Below are positions 1-12,013 of a stretch of DNA of 64,000 bases, in pieces (position 1 is the stretch's first letter; each line of letters starts with the position of its first letter). The translations under genes were made by a program, and so were the position numbers. The notes below the pieces were generated by a model. The model worked only from the letters and a program-made list of their open reading frames with translations, had not been told where the DNA came from and made no database searches. Location of the stretch: NCBI GenBank assembly GCA_015501075.1, contig JADNYJ010000083.1, forward strand, positions 108,861 to 172,860, in the 5' to 3' direction. The stretch is from Gymnopilus junonius (lineage: Eukaryota > Basidiomycota > Agaricomycetes > Agaricales > Galerinaceae).

Positions 1-680
1 TCAACTAGAGGCTGATCAGGATCAGGAGATGGTAGACCAGAGGAAGAGCTACCAGTTCAGAGCAAGGAGGCAGAAGCAGGTGCTGGGAAGAAGATGAAGA
101 AGGAAGTGATGAGGAAGAGGGAGGACAAGGTGATATAGAGGGAGAGAGGATGATGAAGAGAAAGACCCAAGCAGTGAAGATAAAGATAAAGACAGTGATA
201 AGGAGGAAGAGGAAGATGCCCAGGAAGAAGGGACTAGTAAGGGTTAGAAGAGCTAGTAAGTGTTGCAACATTTCTATTTCACTTTATCAAGACTAACTTT
301 CTTCACAGGATCCAGACCACAGGACAGGAAGAAAGAGGAACCAGCTGATGCTTCCAAGTCCAGTGAGTTATTTAATACTTGGTATTTTTATCCTATGGAT
401 ACTTATAAAATCATCAGAAGAACAGAAAATGGAGATTGTTCCTATGGACTCTGTTGGATCCTCTTCTTCTAACTCTGGTGCTGCTCTCCTATTGCTTCTA
501 CTTCTGCCACTGCCTCAGCAGCTTCAGGCAAGGCTCAGGAGAAGGTCAGCAAGCCACAGGCTCCCATGGATACCTACTCAGATGCAGAAGAAGAACTTAT
601 GGACATGCAAATAGAAGAACAAGGAAAGGGGGAAGGGGAAGGAGAAGGAGAAGGAGAAGGAGAAGGAGGACACTACTAAA
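1..680 (+). pseudogene. Remnant of an acidic, low-complexity protein tail
   Basis: No family is recognised. Plus-strand frames here are rich in Glu, Asp, Lys and Gly but break repeatedly. One frame gives an acidic stretch (about 140-245) ending at a stop. A second, ending at the TAA near 678, encodes a Ser/Ala/Lys segment followed by a Glu-rich stretch and a Gly-Glu repeat from the (GGAGAA)n tract at 632-670. Intron-like GT...AG pieces (about 252-308 and 360-419) suggest the decayed 3' end of a spliced gene whose body lies left of the window. The minus-strand Leu/Ser-rich frames are mirrors of the purine-rich strand and are not taken as genes. Confidence 0.3.
632..670 (+). repeat. (GGAGAA)n purine microsatellite
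   Basis: A perfect to near-perfect GGAGAA/GGGGAA tract. In the frame that stops near 678 it encodes alternating Gly and Glu. Confidence 0.85.
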
Positions 681-685
681 GACAT

Positions 686-1706
686 GGATACTAGCAATTA
701 AAATAGTACATGTTTCAGTAGTATATAATATTTAGTTGCTGGAAGATTAAAAGAATCTCCCAGCTTGTTTCAACACACTAGTGGGATCTTGAATTGACTT
801 TGACTGATGTATGACAGAAACAAAAGAGCCCAACTTGTTTGATAGAACAGTAGGATACAGTATCAGAATCAGTATCATATAAGCTTTCCTACTGGTTCAA
901 GAAACAAGAAGGGTTACAAGATACCTTGGTCATACATCAGAGTATTATTCATGAAGCATGATGCTGTTTTCAGATTATACTGTTATTCATTATCAGAACA
1001 ACTACAATAGAACTCAACCAAGATAAGTATATACACTATAATTGAACTAGTCAACCAGGGCTTGTTATGATTTAATAATAGAACTTAATCTCATAAGATA
1101 AAGTCTAGTGTAGTGGTCATAGAGGTCAGTTATAATCTCAAGAATAAAGTCTAGTGTAGTGGTCATAGAGGTAGTTAATGAAGTCCATTAAGTTATTGTC
1201 TTCAACGAAGAAATGCCTTAATGGTTCAAGTTCATCTCTGGTTGTTATAAGAGAGTATATTCTCAAGAAGCTGAAGTACATCATAGTCTAGCTACAGTTT
1301 ATATACTTATGTGGGTTGATAATAATATAAAATGATGTTAAAACAAGGGGAATCAGAAAGGGGATGATCATCACAGAGGCAATATGAAAGGGGTGATGAT
1401 CAGAAAGGAAACAATTGTCCACATATATGAGTAAGAGAGAGAATGATCATCTGCTCTCAAAGATGATCATGATGAATACTATATAAATAACAATTCAGAT
1501 AATAAAAGATAAGGAAAAGAAAGGAGAGTTTGATAAGATAAGAGAAATAGGGGATCATAACAGGGCTCAACTAGTTTGAGAAAACAAGTGGGGATACTTA
1601 AAATTAATAAGTGAAGATAATACTATCACATTATGACAATTAACATTAGAGTCAGCTGCCCAACTAGTTTCAGGAAACAAGCAGGGATCAAGTTAATAAA
1701 TTATTT
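686..1706. other. AT-rich intergenic stretch with short repeats, no gene seen
   Basis: No sustained reading frame. The stretch holds five of the short CCC...GGG palindromes (759, 829, 888, 1566, 1659), a 29-bp direct repeat (1098/1144), and two copies of a purine run followed by TGATGATCA or GATGATCATC (1363-1400). Confidence 0.6.
1098..1172 (+). repeat. Two-copy 29-bp direct repeat, period 46 bp
   Basis: ATAAAGTCTAGTG followed by TAGTGGTCATAGAGGT occurs at 1098-1126 and again, identically, at 1144-1172. Confidence 0.9.
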
Positions 1707-4700
1707 CTATCTGCATAGGTTATCCAAGCTATAAAACAAAGTGACCAAGTTAGACACCTCCACCTTGACTTTTGGAGGCTGAGTAAGCCACAGTCTGAAG
1801 ATATTCAGAGTGGGCCATTTCAATCCTATCAGCTCTTCCAGAAGTTCCTTGTGATTTTGATACACATAGAAAACTGTGGGAGGTATAATGTCCAGATAGC
1901 TTCCACAGGCCTTTGGGCCACCAAAGGGACCATGAAGGTGATCCTTGAAGCTTGGAACATGGCATATCCAGCAGATGCCTTGGCCAGCATTATTGGCATA
2001 CTTGAGTTCCATCTTCCAATTTATATACAGGTTGTAAGTCCCATTGGATCCAAAGGTACACTCTAAAGATATGTGGACCTAGAATAGCTGATTTCTGTCT
2101 CATCTGGATCTTCCAGTAGCAGTAGATGCAGCTCTGATAGCTGAGAAGGTTCAAGTAGTGCCTAAGGAGGTTACAGACCTGTTGCTGATCAGCTGCCAGC
2201 ATAGCATCCTCCTGCTGCATTTCAAGAACTATCTGAGCCTTGGGATCATTGCTGCTGCCTAGGCTATGATGTGTGGTTGAGGAAGATGCAGCTTGGCCTG
2301 GGTAGAATTTCTTTTGCTTGGCTGCAAATCCTTGGTCTTCACCTGAGGCTTTCCTTTTGAAAGGATTAACTGGAGGTACTAGAACAGCTGGGGCATCAGG
2401 GAATGTGAAATCTGAAGGGCTGCAGATGTTGCAGGGATGTGATCCTGCATTTTTGGAGCAGTGTATCCCTCTTCCATCATTGTATTTGGTGGTTGCCCAT
2501 CTGAGACAACTAGGCCTACCAAAGACCATCTCATCTATCTCTGCTACACCCAGCAGATCATCAAAAGACTCTTCCTTGTTGTATTTATCCCATCTGGAAG
2601 TAGGAATCAGATAGCAGCTAGTATGTTTGTGGTCTCTGCCACCTCTGGAGATCTCTTGGATATAGCACATCATCTTTCTGGGTGTGCCTGCATGAACCAC
2701 CAGCCTGACTTCAGGATAGTCATTTCCACAGCTGAAGGCAGAGGTAGACACCATGATATTTCTGACTCCTGATCTCCACTCCTCTAGTATTGTTGCCCTG
2801 GTATCTTCTGGATCTGCTGAATTGTAAAAGCCACAATCCAAGTGTACAGCCAGTGGCTTTCCAATGTGATAATTGGGAACAAAGATAAGGCATCTTTCTA
2901 AGGGAGTAAACTTGTCCATATGAGGTGAAATCAGTTGCTTGACAAAGGTGCTGATATAGTTGATAGGGATGATAGGAGTTTTTAATGAGCTGGAGTTCAG
3001 GCCTGTTAGTGCTTGAGGATCTGAAAACTTGGACCTTGGGCTCCAGTTTGAATGTCTGCTTGATCATGGGCTCTGCAATAGGAGGAATGGTACCAGACAG
3101 AATGATAAAAGGGGCCACAATGCTTCTGAATCTGCTGACTTCTTTCATGACTGGCCTAAAGTCAGAATCTGTGAGAGGATACTGTCCTTCATCAAAGATG
3201 AACCTTCTGACTAGCATAAAGGACTGGTGGATCTGACTGAGCCACTGTTTCCATTGAGGCTTGCTGGCCAACTCTACAGAAACCAACACCAAGTTGGAGG
3301 AAGAGCAATCTTGCATGGCATCCTGAGCTCTGTAGTGAAAGAAGGGAATATCCATGGCCTGAGCTTTCTCTTGTAATCCAGAAGCAGGGACTTGAGGGGA
3401 AACAGAACAACAGTCATCTTGTCCTTTTTCCAATAGTGCTGGAATGATAGCAAGCATAGACTTGCCAGAACCAGTGGTGAGGATAGCCAGTATATCAGTG
3501 GTGGTATTCAAGACAGCCATCACAGCTTGTCTCTGGAGATTGCTTGACCAATGAGCTTCCCTGTTATTCAAAAGGGATCTGAGAGCTTCCAAGGCTTGAT
3601 GTTCAGACCAAAGTGGCTAATGGAAAGTCAGAAAAGATTTCATAATTTAAGATATTACACAGACTTGCCTGTTGAGCTGCAGGGGGTGTCCCCACTTGTT
3701 CCTGAGAACTAGATGGGACCAGCACTATTGGAGAAGGAGAATTGACAGGTAATCTGTTCCCATCTTGTTCCTGGAAACTAGAGGGGAAAGATGGATACAC
3801 CTCTATCTCATCTGCCTGGCAGCCCAGGGCAGAATACTGGTCTATGGGAGATGATACATTCCTACTTGATATTCTGTCTGAAATATCCATTCCAGAAGGT
3901 GGAATCCAACCAGATTGAACAAGTCCCTTCAAACTTTCCTGTACTGCCTCCTTGACCATTTGCTGAACACCTGTTTTGAGTGCTTCTAGCACACTCTGAG
4001 CAAACACATTGGGATCTAGTGCATGGGACACTGCCAAGGGGGCTTTAGCTGCAGGAGAGAAGTTGACAGGGGCTTTCTCTACATCCTTGGCCATACACTG
4101 GGAATAAGGCAACAGACTGCCTCCTCTGGATACCTGACAAACTGCTTGCCAGTTGGTGCTATGCTGAACAAAAAGAGGCCAGATATCATCTGCAGAAGCA
4201 GAGGCCATAGCTACAGCACTGACAGCATAGATCCTGTTCTCAGTCTTTCTGGAGTGATGAGCTTGAAGTGCTCCAATGGTAGCCCCTGCAGTGTCCTGCT
4301 CAATTAGCTGCTCCATCTGAGTGTCTAGCTTTCTTCTGAAGCCAATGCTGATATGCCTCCAGTCCTGAAGGCCCATAGAGAATGCCAGAGTCTTCATGCT
4401 GAATTCCTGCAAGACAGCAGTGATCTGAATAGTTGTGAAGGCCTTGTCAAAGTTCACAAACAGCAAACTGTCATAGACTTGTTGGATGGTCTGGCTTTGT
4501 TTGAAGACCTCAAAGGCAGCCAGTTGAGCAAAAGGCCTGGCAATAACCAAGTCTTGCACTATCATGTCGGATATATGAGCATCAAATGCATGTGGAATAA
4601 CCTTATCAACCAAGGTAGCAAAACTTCCTTTGTGATATTGGCAAAGATAAACCAAATGCTTGTTCAGCCAGAACAAGCCTCTGGATGGCCTGACAGGAAT

Positions 4701-7267
4701 GTTTTTCCAAGTCAAAGGAACAATTTCAGTCCCCCTGGAGGCTGAGCCAGCAGTCATTTCTGCCTTTGAGAGAGCAAGTGAATGCAGTCTTGCATACTTG
4801 AGGAGCCACTTTCTGAGAGCTATAGTATTCCACAAAGGGGTCTTCCTGCCCTCTGAATCCCTGAGATGACCTTTGATAAAGATTCTTGCCAGATTCTTAT
4901 CCTCATAGATGTGCTTTGCCAGAGAAGTCTGGAACTTCTGGAAGCCTGGATTCCTATGATCACTGAGGAAGGAATAGTCCACATCTGTGTTGCTCAGAGC
5001 TTCTGAGACTTGGCCATAGTCTGCTCTGATCTTGAAGCCTAAAAGAATATCCTGTTCCCAAATAGACACCATTTCCTCCTCCATCAAAGCCAGCATCTCC
5101 CTGATTTGATCCAACTTGACAGGATATCCCTTGTAGAGCATTTCATTGAAGTTTACAGTATCTGTCCACCAGATCTTGGGCAGGCTCATTGTGGAGTAGG
5201 CTATGCTTGAACCAAGATGCTGAAGTTGTCTAAGAGAGTTGAAAGTTGAAGGACTGTGCTCAGTAAACCATTTGGAAAGCTGCTTGGCCAATTCAAAGGC
5301 AGAAGGTGGTAGATCCTGAGACTGTCTCTGCTGTGCTACATCATAGACCATGGTCAATCTGATCAAATACTCCAACTTGGCAATGAAGGGAGTTGTCAGT
5401 GTAACTTCTTTGAATCCTTGAGGCAACTTGAGCTGGGACAGACACAGAAATCTGATAGTAGGATCAGCCATGGTATGTGTAGAGTCCTCTTCCCATTCTG
5501 TGGTCCAAAGTTGCATGCAGACTTGATGTATGACTGGCAGGCAAGTAAACTTGTTTGGGCCTCCCAACTTGTTTCTTAGAACAAGAAGGGAGGCCTTCAG
5601 ATCATCAGGCAAAGTCAGAGCATAGACATCTGAAGGCCTCAACAAAAAGGAAAAGAGCTGAACCAGGACCTGGGTATACTTGAACAAAGTGGTTGCTATA
5701 TTCTGATGATGGCCAAAGGGATCATTGGATATAGTACTAAAGAAAAACAAAGAAAACCTGTTAGCAGGCTGATGCATGAGAAGAAATGTAGAACAAACTT
5801 CATTAGAGGACTGTTGATCCTTTGAAGTGCTAGAAGTGGAAGACTGTCTATAGCCTTGTCAGCTGTTTGAGTGTAGGCATGGACAACTTCTATCAGAATG
5901 AAAAGATTAGGCTCTTGCTCTTGCCTGGGCAGAGCTACCAGATCCATTAGATGCTGCTGAGAGAAAGGATCTACATGGAGGTGCCATCTAGTTGCCATCA
6001 ACCAAGGACTGAGCTGTCTGGGATCCACTGAGCTCATATTGAACTTTGCCAGCATTTCCTTTCTCTTTGCCTTGAAATCCTCAATCATGAAGTCAAAAGA
6101 GGTTGGAGGACTTGATTCAACAGGAGGTAGAACTTTGAAGTAGGTACTATGGTTGGAGGAATTGATCTGTTGGGCCCAAACAGGGGTATGGGAGATAGAA
6201 ACTGCTGAGGTGTGAACCAGGCTGTGATGTTTTCTAAATGATTCTTCACTGCCTCTGATATGACCACAATGATTACACTGAAGTTTTTGTGTTGGAGGTT
6301 TGAAACCTTCAATGACAAGACAGGGAGATGGCAAATCCTCAAGATTGATGTTTCTCTTGACCTCCAGCTCCTCTATAATCAGATCCAACTGAATATGATT
6401 TATTCTGAATTTGCCATCAGAGTGTGTGTTGATCAGATGGTCAGACACAGCTTTACTGCCCAAACCAATACCACAGTCCAAGCAGATAATAAGACCAAGG
6501 TAACTGTTAAAGCACAATCCAAGGCTAAGCAGATATGGCTGATTGACAAGCTAAAAGGAAAAGACAAATTAAAAAGACAGGTAAGATTCATTCTATAGAT
6601 CTAGAAGTCTCAGACTTACCTGAGGTGAATGTATATTTGAAGGCTCAACCACATCTTCACACTCCTCCAGAGGAGCAGGCTACAATCTATTTAAACAACT
6701 GAAATAAACATGTTATGAACAGGCTTACCTGTTCCTCAATTAACTGCTGTGATCTTAGGGCTGGACCTTCTTCAATCAAGTCTACCTCCATAGGTTCATC
6801 CCCAGGCATCTGTTCTTCATCTTTATCCTCACCATCAGAAAGGGTAGCAGAGTCTTTAGCTTGCAAGTCTTGGGGGCTCCCATCTTGTTTTATGGAACCA
6901 GTGGGTGGTGGTGGCTGTGTCAGAAATTCACAAATAGAAGGATCATCCTAAAGTCAAAAGTATCATTCAGACAAAGCAGAACAAAGGAAAACAGAAGGAA
7001 ACTCACAATCCAGGTAGTCCAAGCCTTGAGAGATCTTCTCAGATGTTGCTGGAAGGACTTCTTGTTGGTATAGTACATGATGCCCTCATGCTCACTGCAT
7101 CTGCAAGCCCATTCCCCCCTTTGATCCTTGTAAGCATAGTGAGTCTGATTGTTGTGGAGAGTGACAGTCATAGTGTTTCCATCATTCCTGCAAGTAAAAA
7201 GATGACTGTCCATCTCTTCTGCAGTAGGAAAGTGAAAGGGGCAGCAAGGGCAGTTGAAATGGAACAT
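1707..7267 (-). CDS. Telomere-linked-type RecQ-like DNA helicase with C2H2/OrsD-like N-terminus (spliced; two probable frameshifts)
   Basis: The start at 7267 opens a C2H2-like finger (CPCC...H...C) in exon 1 (7267-7007). Canonical introns lie at 6948-7006, 6687-6728, 6551-6619, 5737-5798 and 3617-3664. Exon 4 carries an OrsD/DUF3505-like region (LIICLDCG...H...H, then CNHCG...H...H). A long central region follows, then a RecQ-type motor: Walker A TGSGKS, motif II DEGQ, motif III SGT, and motif V/VI ISRGGRD at about 2650. The tail has a CWIC...H segment ending at 1707. Two single-base frame breaks interrupt it: a T5 run at 2979-2983 between the two RecA lobes, and near 2075 before the tail. 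OrsD-like finger plus RecQ is the architecture of fungal telomere-linked helicases, usually subtelomeric. Helicase activity and telomere location are inferred. It is either a recent pseudogene or an intact gene with sequence errors. Confidence 0.75.
5560..5593. repeat. Best-preserved copy of palindrome family P, inside a helicase exon
   Basis: CCTCCC, aa, CTTGTT, tcttag, AACAAG, aa, GGGAGG: both arms pair perfectly around two symmetric AA mismatches. On the minus strand the insertion is read in frame in the helicase as Leu-Arg-Asn-Lys-Leu-Gly-Gly. Confidence 0.85.
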
Positions 7268-7659
7268 CTTGAAGGGCTGGAGGAGGATATTAAGGTGTAG
7301 GAAAGGGTAAAGTAGTCAGACAGAAGGAAAAGAACACTGGTAAGAGGGAAACAGAGATTTATATAGTGAGGTGGCTTTGCAGGTGTTTGGCTCTATGTAA
7401 TCTTTTCAAATGTCTCAACTGAGTCATGTGATCTGAAAACTGATCAGATGACTTTTCAAATAGTCACATGACAGACATGATCCTTGGTCATCAAAGCAAA
7501 AATACATTCTAGGACATGATAATGTATTGAAAAGTCCCATCTTGTTTCATAGAACTAAAAAGGAACTTCAATCCAAACACTCAACTGATCTGAAACAAAG
7601 CCAATTCCATTTCCTGTGTTGTGTCATCTTTATCACTATGTATAAGTTCTTGATGGGTC

Positions 7660-7690
7660 TTAGGGTGGTAGTGGTATTCTGCACTGAAGG
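7660..7690 (-). mobile_element. Truncated 3' end of a Penelope-like element, first copy
   Basis: TTAGGGTGGTAGTGGTATTC and the following CTGCACTGAAGGC match the 3' terminal sequence of the elements starting at 53709 and 58808. The copy breaks off after about 30 bp. Like the other copies it begins with a TTAGGG telomere unit. Confidence 0.7.
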
Positions 7691-7698
7691 CTGGGGGT

Positions 7699-7790
7699 TT
7701 AGGGTGGTGGTGGTTGTCCTGTGCTGAAGGGCGGAGGCTGTGGATAACTGGGTAGTTGGAGGACAACTACCAATCCAGTTAGGGAGGAGC
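7699..7790 (-). mobile_element. Truncated 3' end of a Penelope-like element with a partial hammerhead ribozyme
   Basis: It begins TTAGGGTGGTGGTGGTTG, then the shared CTGAAGG...GGCTGTGGATAAC block. On the minus strand the ribozyme stem III (CUGG/CCAG and GUAGUUG/CAACUAC), the UU cleavage dinucleotide and the 3' strand of stem I (AUCCACAG) are preserved. The CUGANGA...GAAA core is missing or decayed, so the copy is truncated or mutated near 7782. It lies directly after the shorter fragment at 7660, giving two 3' ends in tandem. Confidence 0.65.
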
Positions 7791-7799
7791 AAATCACCA

Positions 7800-9672
7800 A
7801 AGGCAATGAATGACTAGATTATACTGAGTGGTTGTAAGGTGTACAAAGCCAAACAGTTGGGAACTTATCCCACTGGGCTGTTTCATCTTTATAGACTTGT
7901 CAGTGGCTGTTCATGTACTAAAACTGTTATCTCTCAAGCAGTCAGATCTAAAATAATGTGATAGCAATATTAGAATCAACTGAAATGCACAAGTATGGCA
8001 AATGATCAACGGCCAATCATTGAGACAGAGGGTTTCTCTGGGGAGTCCCTGGAGCATCCCAGGGGTTTCCCAATCTCTCCATCCAGATCACCAGGCTGAT
8101 GGTGGCATCATGGGTACTAGATTTTATCTAGATCATCATTAATCTGCATATTCAGTTTGGTGTATCAGGACTTTGAGATTTCTCTTGCTCAAAGCCTGAT
8201 ATAGCAGTGGTTACCTTTTTGAGTTTTGATCCAAATGTTCTATTTCTGTACTTGCTATTTCAGGACAGAATGCTCAGGATTGCATGTATCATTACCAATT
8301 AAGGACAGGTCAGCCACTGACTGAGCAATTAAGCTGGTACAGCAGTGGAGTGTAGGGTTGCATGATTGGTGATAGCACTGAAGCTTCCATTACAACTTAG
8401 CATACTCCAGCATTGTGCAAAAACAATGCTGGGCCTTGTTTGGGGCAATCTGTACTAAGATGGTCCATACTGTGGACTGCAGGATCTAGACTGGGTCTAG
8501 ACTCATATGTATCACCTGCCATTAATAATCACTTGCCAAAGGTGGGGGCTTAGTATGGACTCCTCTGGGTGCTATCTCCAATACTCACATGGACTTCTAT
8601 GGTTCCTTGATCTATTTTGTCCATTTTTATAGGAAGAAGCTGTGGCTGCTGTGGCCTCCCACACTGCATAATCTGTCCTGGTTCGCTTCCCACCACAAGC
8701 AGCATGCAACTGGGGACCGGATACTTGACAGCATCAGGAGCCTGGAAGGTTTGCAGCTACACTATCTGGATGGCCAAGTGACCCGATTCATGCTCAAGCC
8801 AAACATGCTTCATGCATGCCTTTCTTTTGGGCAGTGTGCACACACAGGTGTACAGGCATGGGACAATACCTTATTTCCACTGTCATCATCCCTCATAGAG
8901 TGGGGAATCGAATGGTTAAAGAGCAGCATTCTCTCTGACCAACCTAGAGTCATTTTGGAGGCCGAGGTGGGCATCATTCTTAACGAGCTGGCAAAGTGGA
9001 CCTAGTTGAGCCACAAAAATAGTACTATGCAGAAGAAGGTGAAGTCATTGAAGAAAAGTATAGATACAGTAGCCCAGTCTATCCATCAGAGCCCTCATTG
9101 AAAGGGTTGTGGGAATGTTTTCTGACAGATTAGGATAGGGTAGGGGAGGTGTAGGACGTGACTCCAGCTCCCTTGAAATAAAGCCCTCCATCAAAGAGCC
9201 ACCTGCATATAGATTGACATTTATCTTACTTGTTAGGGGAATACATAATTGTATTGCTAACTGACATTGCAACCTTCTCATAATGGTCTGGTGGGAAGGG
9301 CTGCTGATTCAAGCACCTCTTTAGAATACAAACACTGCCAGCATTTGATAGTCTCCCCAACAATGCTTATTGTTGGGCTTTTCTTCCAATTTGTCCAGCT
9401 TCTTTCTATGTACAGGCCCACAAGCGTAAGTGAGTGTGCAAGGTTGTGTGCCTGCATGAGTAACTTGCATCACAAATGTTTTTAGTAGCCAGTAAGTTGA
9501 AATAGTATGAGCAAGATAAAGGTTTATAGGTGCTTGCAGAATCAAAGAAGTGCCAGTGAACCCAAGTCCTTGTGTTTCAAGATCTAAAAATAAAGTCTGC
9601 CGAAGTTGATTTGTCCTGCACGTGACCTGGGACAAATGATCTGCATACACTGACCTATGGCTGGGACAATAG
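7800..9672. other. No convincing gene; one unassigned frame
   Basis: A plus-strand open frame at 8589-9005 (138 codons) matches nothing I recognise and has no clear introns or start context. The rest is AT-rich with no repeats of note. Confidence 0.4.
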
Positions 9673-10503
9673 GGGAATTCAAAGTAAGTGAAGCAGTGGT
9701 TTCAAAACCATTGCTTTACTTTTTCTGATGGGAATTTGAAGCAGCTTAACTTTGATCAGTTCAGTAACCCTGACTTCACTTTGATTTTGAAGCTGCTTCA
9801 GGACCATTGGGGTTTAAACCCCGCCCAGCCATCTACAATGACAGAAGCTTTAAGATGGTATGATAAGACATAGATAAACTTTCCACACCCTTTCCCAGTG
9901 TACAACCTATTTTCGCTTTTTACTTCATCAGTCTGTGAAGACATTCAATGCCCTATAATGAAGTGAGATGGAATTACTAGGTCTGAGATTGTGTGGAGGT
10001 CCACAAGACAATTATAAACAGCTTCAAAATGGGATAGATATAGCAATTCTAATTGCTCTTCCCAAATGGTATATTTCTCTTCAACGGACCTCATTGTTAG
10101 CCTACAACCTTCATACCATGATCCACTCTGAACACCGCCTTAAAAATATCAGCATACACACCGAAGAGATGACCCTATGTCCCACCTTACGCCTTCTGCA
10201 CTAGCAAAGAAAGTAAGTCTCAGTCCATTTTGAAGTGGATTTTAACAGTTTATTGATTCTGAGCAGGCCTATAGATCTAGCAATGCGAATGGTCTCTCAA
10301 ATTGCCAAAAAAAATAAGAAGAGATGACCCCATGCCCCAGTCATATTAGTCCCAAATAGTTGGCTACAGACTAACGACTACAGTCCCCGACTGGCACAAC
10401 ACTGGTTGCTTCAACCCATTTGATGGAAAAGTGAAGCATGGAAATAGAAAGTGAAAGTGAAGCAATGGTTTTGAAACCGCGGCTTCACTTACTTTGAATT
10501 CCC
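9673..10503. mobile_element. Non-autonomous DNA element with about 50-bp terminal inverted repeats
   Basis: The left end GGGAATTCAAAGTAAGTGAA and the following GCAGTGGTTTCAAAACCATT are mirrored at 10453-10503 with a few differences (GCCGCGGTTTCAAAACCATT). The TIRs contain their own internal palindrome (GGTTTCAAAACC). The interior has no transposase. It contains a perfect GGGGTTTAAACCCC at about 9810 and a partial internal duplication (GAAGAGATGACCC at about 10162 and 10319). No clean target duplication could be fixed because the ends differ by one G. Confidence 0.7.
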
Positions 10504-11911
10504 TTAATGAGGGATGTATGGCTAAGGTAGAAAATTCATACCTATGGAATGCTAATAAGTATGTCTGTCTGGATATGTGTTTTTATAGAGTCCCCTGGGG
10601 GTAATATCTACAAGTTGGTGGACACTGTCCCAGCACAGCCACCTGCTATATTGGGCTCAAGGCTGCCTTCGAAAGAATAATGGCCTCCATGGGCATGCTG
10701 TGTAAGACTTTTCTTGTTAATATCAATTGGTATACTACATAGAGTACATTTTAAAAATTTGGTGTAATACTGGTTCCTACAACCCAAGATATGGTAAGAT
10801 TTAGCATAACTTTGGTGTCTTTCCCAGGGGCTCAGTCAACATACCAAAATATGCTTAAGTACTATTGATTGAGTAAATAATAATAACAGCTGGTAGTATG
10901 GTATCACAAAGTAGACTAACCAATTATAGCATACTCCTTACAAGTGCACCATATATGGGCCAAGTGTGCATCAACCCCGATGAGGAGCATGCAAGCAGGC
11001 AGAGCCCACATGCTTGGCATGCTTTTTTATTTTTGTCCCATTGATCTTGCTCTCCTCCATATTCCCACTTTACCATGAAGAAGATTGAAGGAGGACACAG
11101 GGGTGTAGAGCATTCACCCACAGATTTAAAGACTGAGAAGGCCATGCTGGTATGGGAGTGGGACAACAGGAGTTCCATCCAGGGCTTACCGGCATTGTGG
11201 AGTACACTTCATATGTTCCCATAAGTTCTTTTTCTTCTTTCTTGTATACTTCTGGTTTAAGAATATTCCAGCACTGATCAGTAAGGAGTAAGACACATCA
11301 GAGAGTCCAATAGTCTCTGCTAAGGGGAGATCAGACACCAATCATGATTTGATCCATGGCTATCACCTCCAGCTAAGAATCCGATCCCACCTCAGCCTCA
11401 GCCACCTCTTAAAGGCCACAAGAGCCTCACCACAAAGATTATGATGCCATGAAGGTGGAGAAGTACCTGTGGTTGTTCAGAATTTGCCTGCATCACTTCA
11501 GCCCACTGGATTGCACCCAATTTTTTCCATGTCAGAAGAGCCTTCACATGTAGAGGCTTCACTCTGTCAATATTGTTGAACCTGCACTTTTCCCTTTATT
11601 TCCACCATATCCTATCTCAGACTCCATCCAACTTCCCCTATAATGTTAAATTTGTTGTCACCTTTCCCGCCACCATCGCCCCCTCATAGACTGCATACTT
11701 CAAACAAATTGCATGGCTTGAAGGGTCAGGTTTGTTTTGGGATCAGGCAGTTTCCAAAACCTGTATTTTGTGCTATCATGGCTATTATGTAACATTTTTT
11801 ACCATGTATGAACACTTGTGGTATGGCTTCTTCATTGTGATGAATGCTCTATCTTCTTATTGTAGCACTCTCAAGGAAAATAATAGATTGGTTAACATTG
11901 GTTTTAAGTTG
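10504..11911. other. Intergenic, no gene seen
   Basis: Only short, unrelated frames on both strands and no repeat or family match. Confidence 0.4.
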
Positions 11912-12013
11912 GTTAACTGTTAACGTTTGGATTAACTGTTAATGTTTGGGTTAACTGTTAATGTTTGGATTAACTGTTAACGTTTGGGTTAACTGTTAAC
12001 ATTTGGATTAACT
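11912..12013 (+). repeat. 19-bp tandem repeat with alternating two-type order
   Basis: Units of GTTTGGRTTAACTGTTAAY repeat about 5.4 times, with boundaries at 11925, 11944, 11963, 11982 and 12001. The variable base alternates strictly A, G, A, G, A, giving a 38-bp higher-order period. Each unit carries the GTTAAC-like palindrome. Confidence 0.9.

Larger units (their letters stand above)
759..7563. repeat. Dispersed short palindrome family 'P' (CCCAnCTTGTTyC...GAAC/ACnAGnnGGG), ten copies
   Basis: Ten 26-34 bp imperfect palindromes share a C-rich left arm, CTTGTT or CTAGTT, a 3-6 nt centre, then AACAAG or AACTAG and GGG. Copies: 759-785, 829-855, 888-913, 1566-1593, 1659-1686, 3691-3717, 3759-3786, 5560-5593, 6879-6905 and 7536-7563. 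They occur in intergenic DNA and in helicase exons (3691, 3759, 5560, 6879). I found none right of 7.6 kb with the same core, although the larger family near 22-53 kb has similar architecture. Size and symmetry suggest a very small mobile or self-propagating palindrome. No such family is known to me. Confidence 0.75.

Noticed and set aside
5..271. Minus-strand Leu/Ser/Pro-rich membrane protein
   Set aside because: It is the mirror of a purine-rich coding remnant on the plus strand; composition alone explains the hydrophobic frame.
4660..4680. Eleventh family P palindrome (CTTGTTCAGCCAGAACAAG)
   Set aside because: Perfectly symmetric but lacks the flanking CCC and GGG arms; treated as a chance coding palindrome.
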